5,824 bases of DNA, taken from Promethearchaeota archaeon (GTDB lineage Archaea; Asgardarchaeota; Lokiarchaeia; Sigynarchaeales; SOKP01). Each line of letters opens with the position of its first letter. Within the stretch, counting starts at the first letter, position 1. The DNA is taken from assembly GCA_013375495.1 (NCBI GenBank), contig JABXKC010000079.1, positions 1 to 5,824 on the forward strand, given 5' to 3'. The translations under genes and the position numbers were made by a program. The notes under the pieces were generated by a model that did not search any database, was not told the DNA's origin, and worked only from the letters and a program-made list of their open reading frames with translations. Shown in pieces: positions 5,594 to 5,824 of this stretch.

Positions 5594-5824
5594 TTAACGA
5601 GTTTTTTGCCCGCAATACTGACAATACTTGAGCTCTAAGGGGTAAAATTTACCGCAACTTGTGCATTTTTTTAAAGAATTCTTGATAATCTCTCGTCCAA
5701 GTGTTTCAAAAACATTTTCAACATTTTCTCCAGTTTTTGAAGATACTCCATAAATATTTCCTTGAAATTTATATTTATCTAATAACTCTTTTGCGTCTTT
5801 ATGCTTTACTTCTCTTTGACTTTC
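5594..5824 (-). CDS. Rab/Ras-like small GTPase, C-terminal part, with C-terminal zinc ribbon; 5' end outside window
   Basis: The last 76 residues of a gene entering from the right edge, ending at TAA (5594-5596). The sequence YGVSSKTGENVENVFETL matches the final strand, the G5 guanine-base loop (the SAK of Ras/Rab, here SSK) and last helix of Ras-superfamily GTPases. The preceding E..REV...DAKEL segment fits the helix after the G4 NKxD loop, which lies outside the window together with the P-loop. After the GTPase fold a short linker leads to C54-x2-C57-x10-C68-x2-C71, a classic zinc ribbon. In Rab and Ras proteins this end normally carries prenylated cysteines, so the ribbon may replace lipid anchoring with protein or nucleic-acid contact (inference). 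Expanded families of such GTPases are a hallmark of Asgard archaea. It is a separate transcript from the operon downstream. Confidence 0.85.
   Translation of the reverse strand, partial: ESQREVKHKDAKELLDKYKFQGNIYGVSSKTGENVENVFETLGREIIKNSLKKCTSCGKFYPLELKYCQYCGQKTR

Overview
The window looks like archaeal DNA, most likely from an Asgard archaeon. The evidence is a Rab/Ras-type small GTPase C-terminus fused to a zinc ribbon at the right edge, an archaeal DUF1616-type membrane protein, a TldD/PmbA-family peptidase, low GC, and two archaeal TATA boxes centred about 26-28 bases before start codons with no convincing Shine-Dalgarno sequence (leaderless-style starts). The lineage is inferred from these traits; no rRNA or other marker is present.

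Layout, left to right. At 2-427 on the plus strand is the C-terminal third of a TldD/PmbA-family protein, closer to TldE/PmbA. Its stop codon overlaps that of a convergent gene (424-948, minus), a single-pass membrane protein with a DUF1616-like, sequon-rich outer domain. Upstream of that gene and overlapping it by 17 bases is a sugar-nucleotide epimerase/decarboxylase of the UDP-glucuronate decarboxylase type (932-2033, minus). The epimerase is broken in two by about 31 extra bases (1472-1502) that introduce a stop and a frameshift exactly between conserved residues. These two genes look like a cell-surface glycan or glycoprotein pair.

The centre of the window (2134-5444, minus) is a two-gene operon that I cannot match to a named system. 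A 222-residue, mostly helical protein of unknown function comes first. It is coupled through an ATGA overlap to an 881-residue protein with an N-terminal zinc-binding cluster, about 390 residues of unrecognised mostly helical sequence, three tandem CHCC zinc modules, and a C-terminal Vsr/PD-(D/E)XK-like nuclease domain carrying an EYNGIQHY motif. The pair has its own TATA box and sampled lines are more AT-rich than the left flank. It is the best candidate here for an undescribed system, either a selfish (homing-like) nuclease or a defence-type effector pair. At 5594-5824 (minus) the small GTPase tail runs off the window, and a tandem T-tract terminator-like sequence separates it from the operon.

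No RNA gene, CRISPR array, transposase or attachment site was recognised. No stretch longer than 300 bases lacks a gene.
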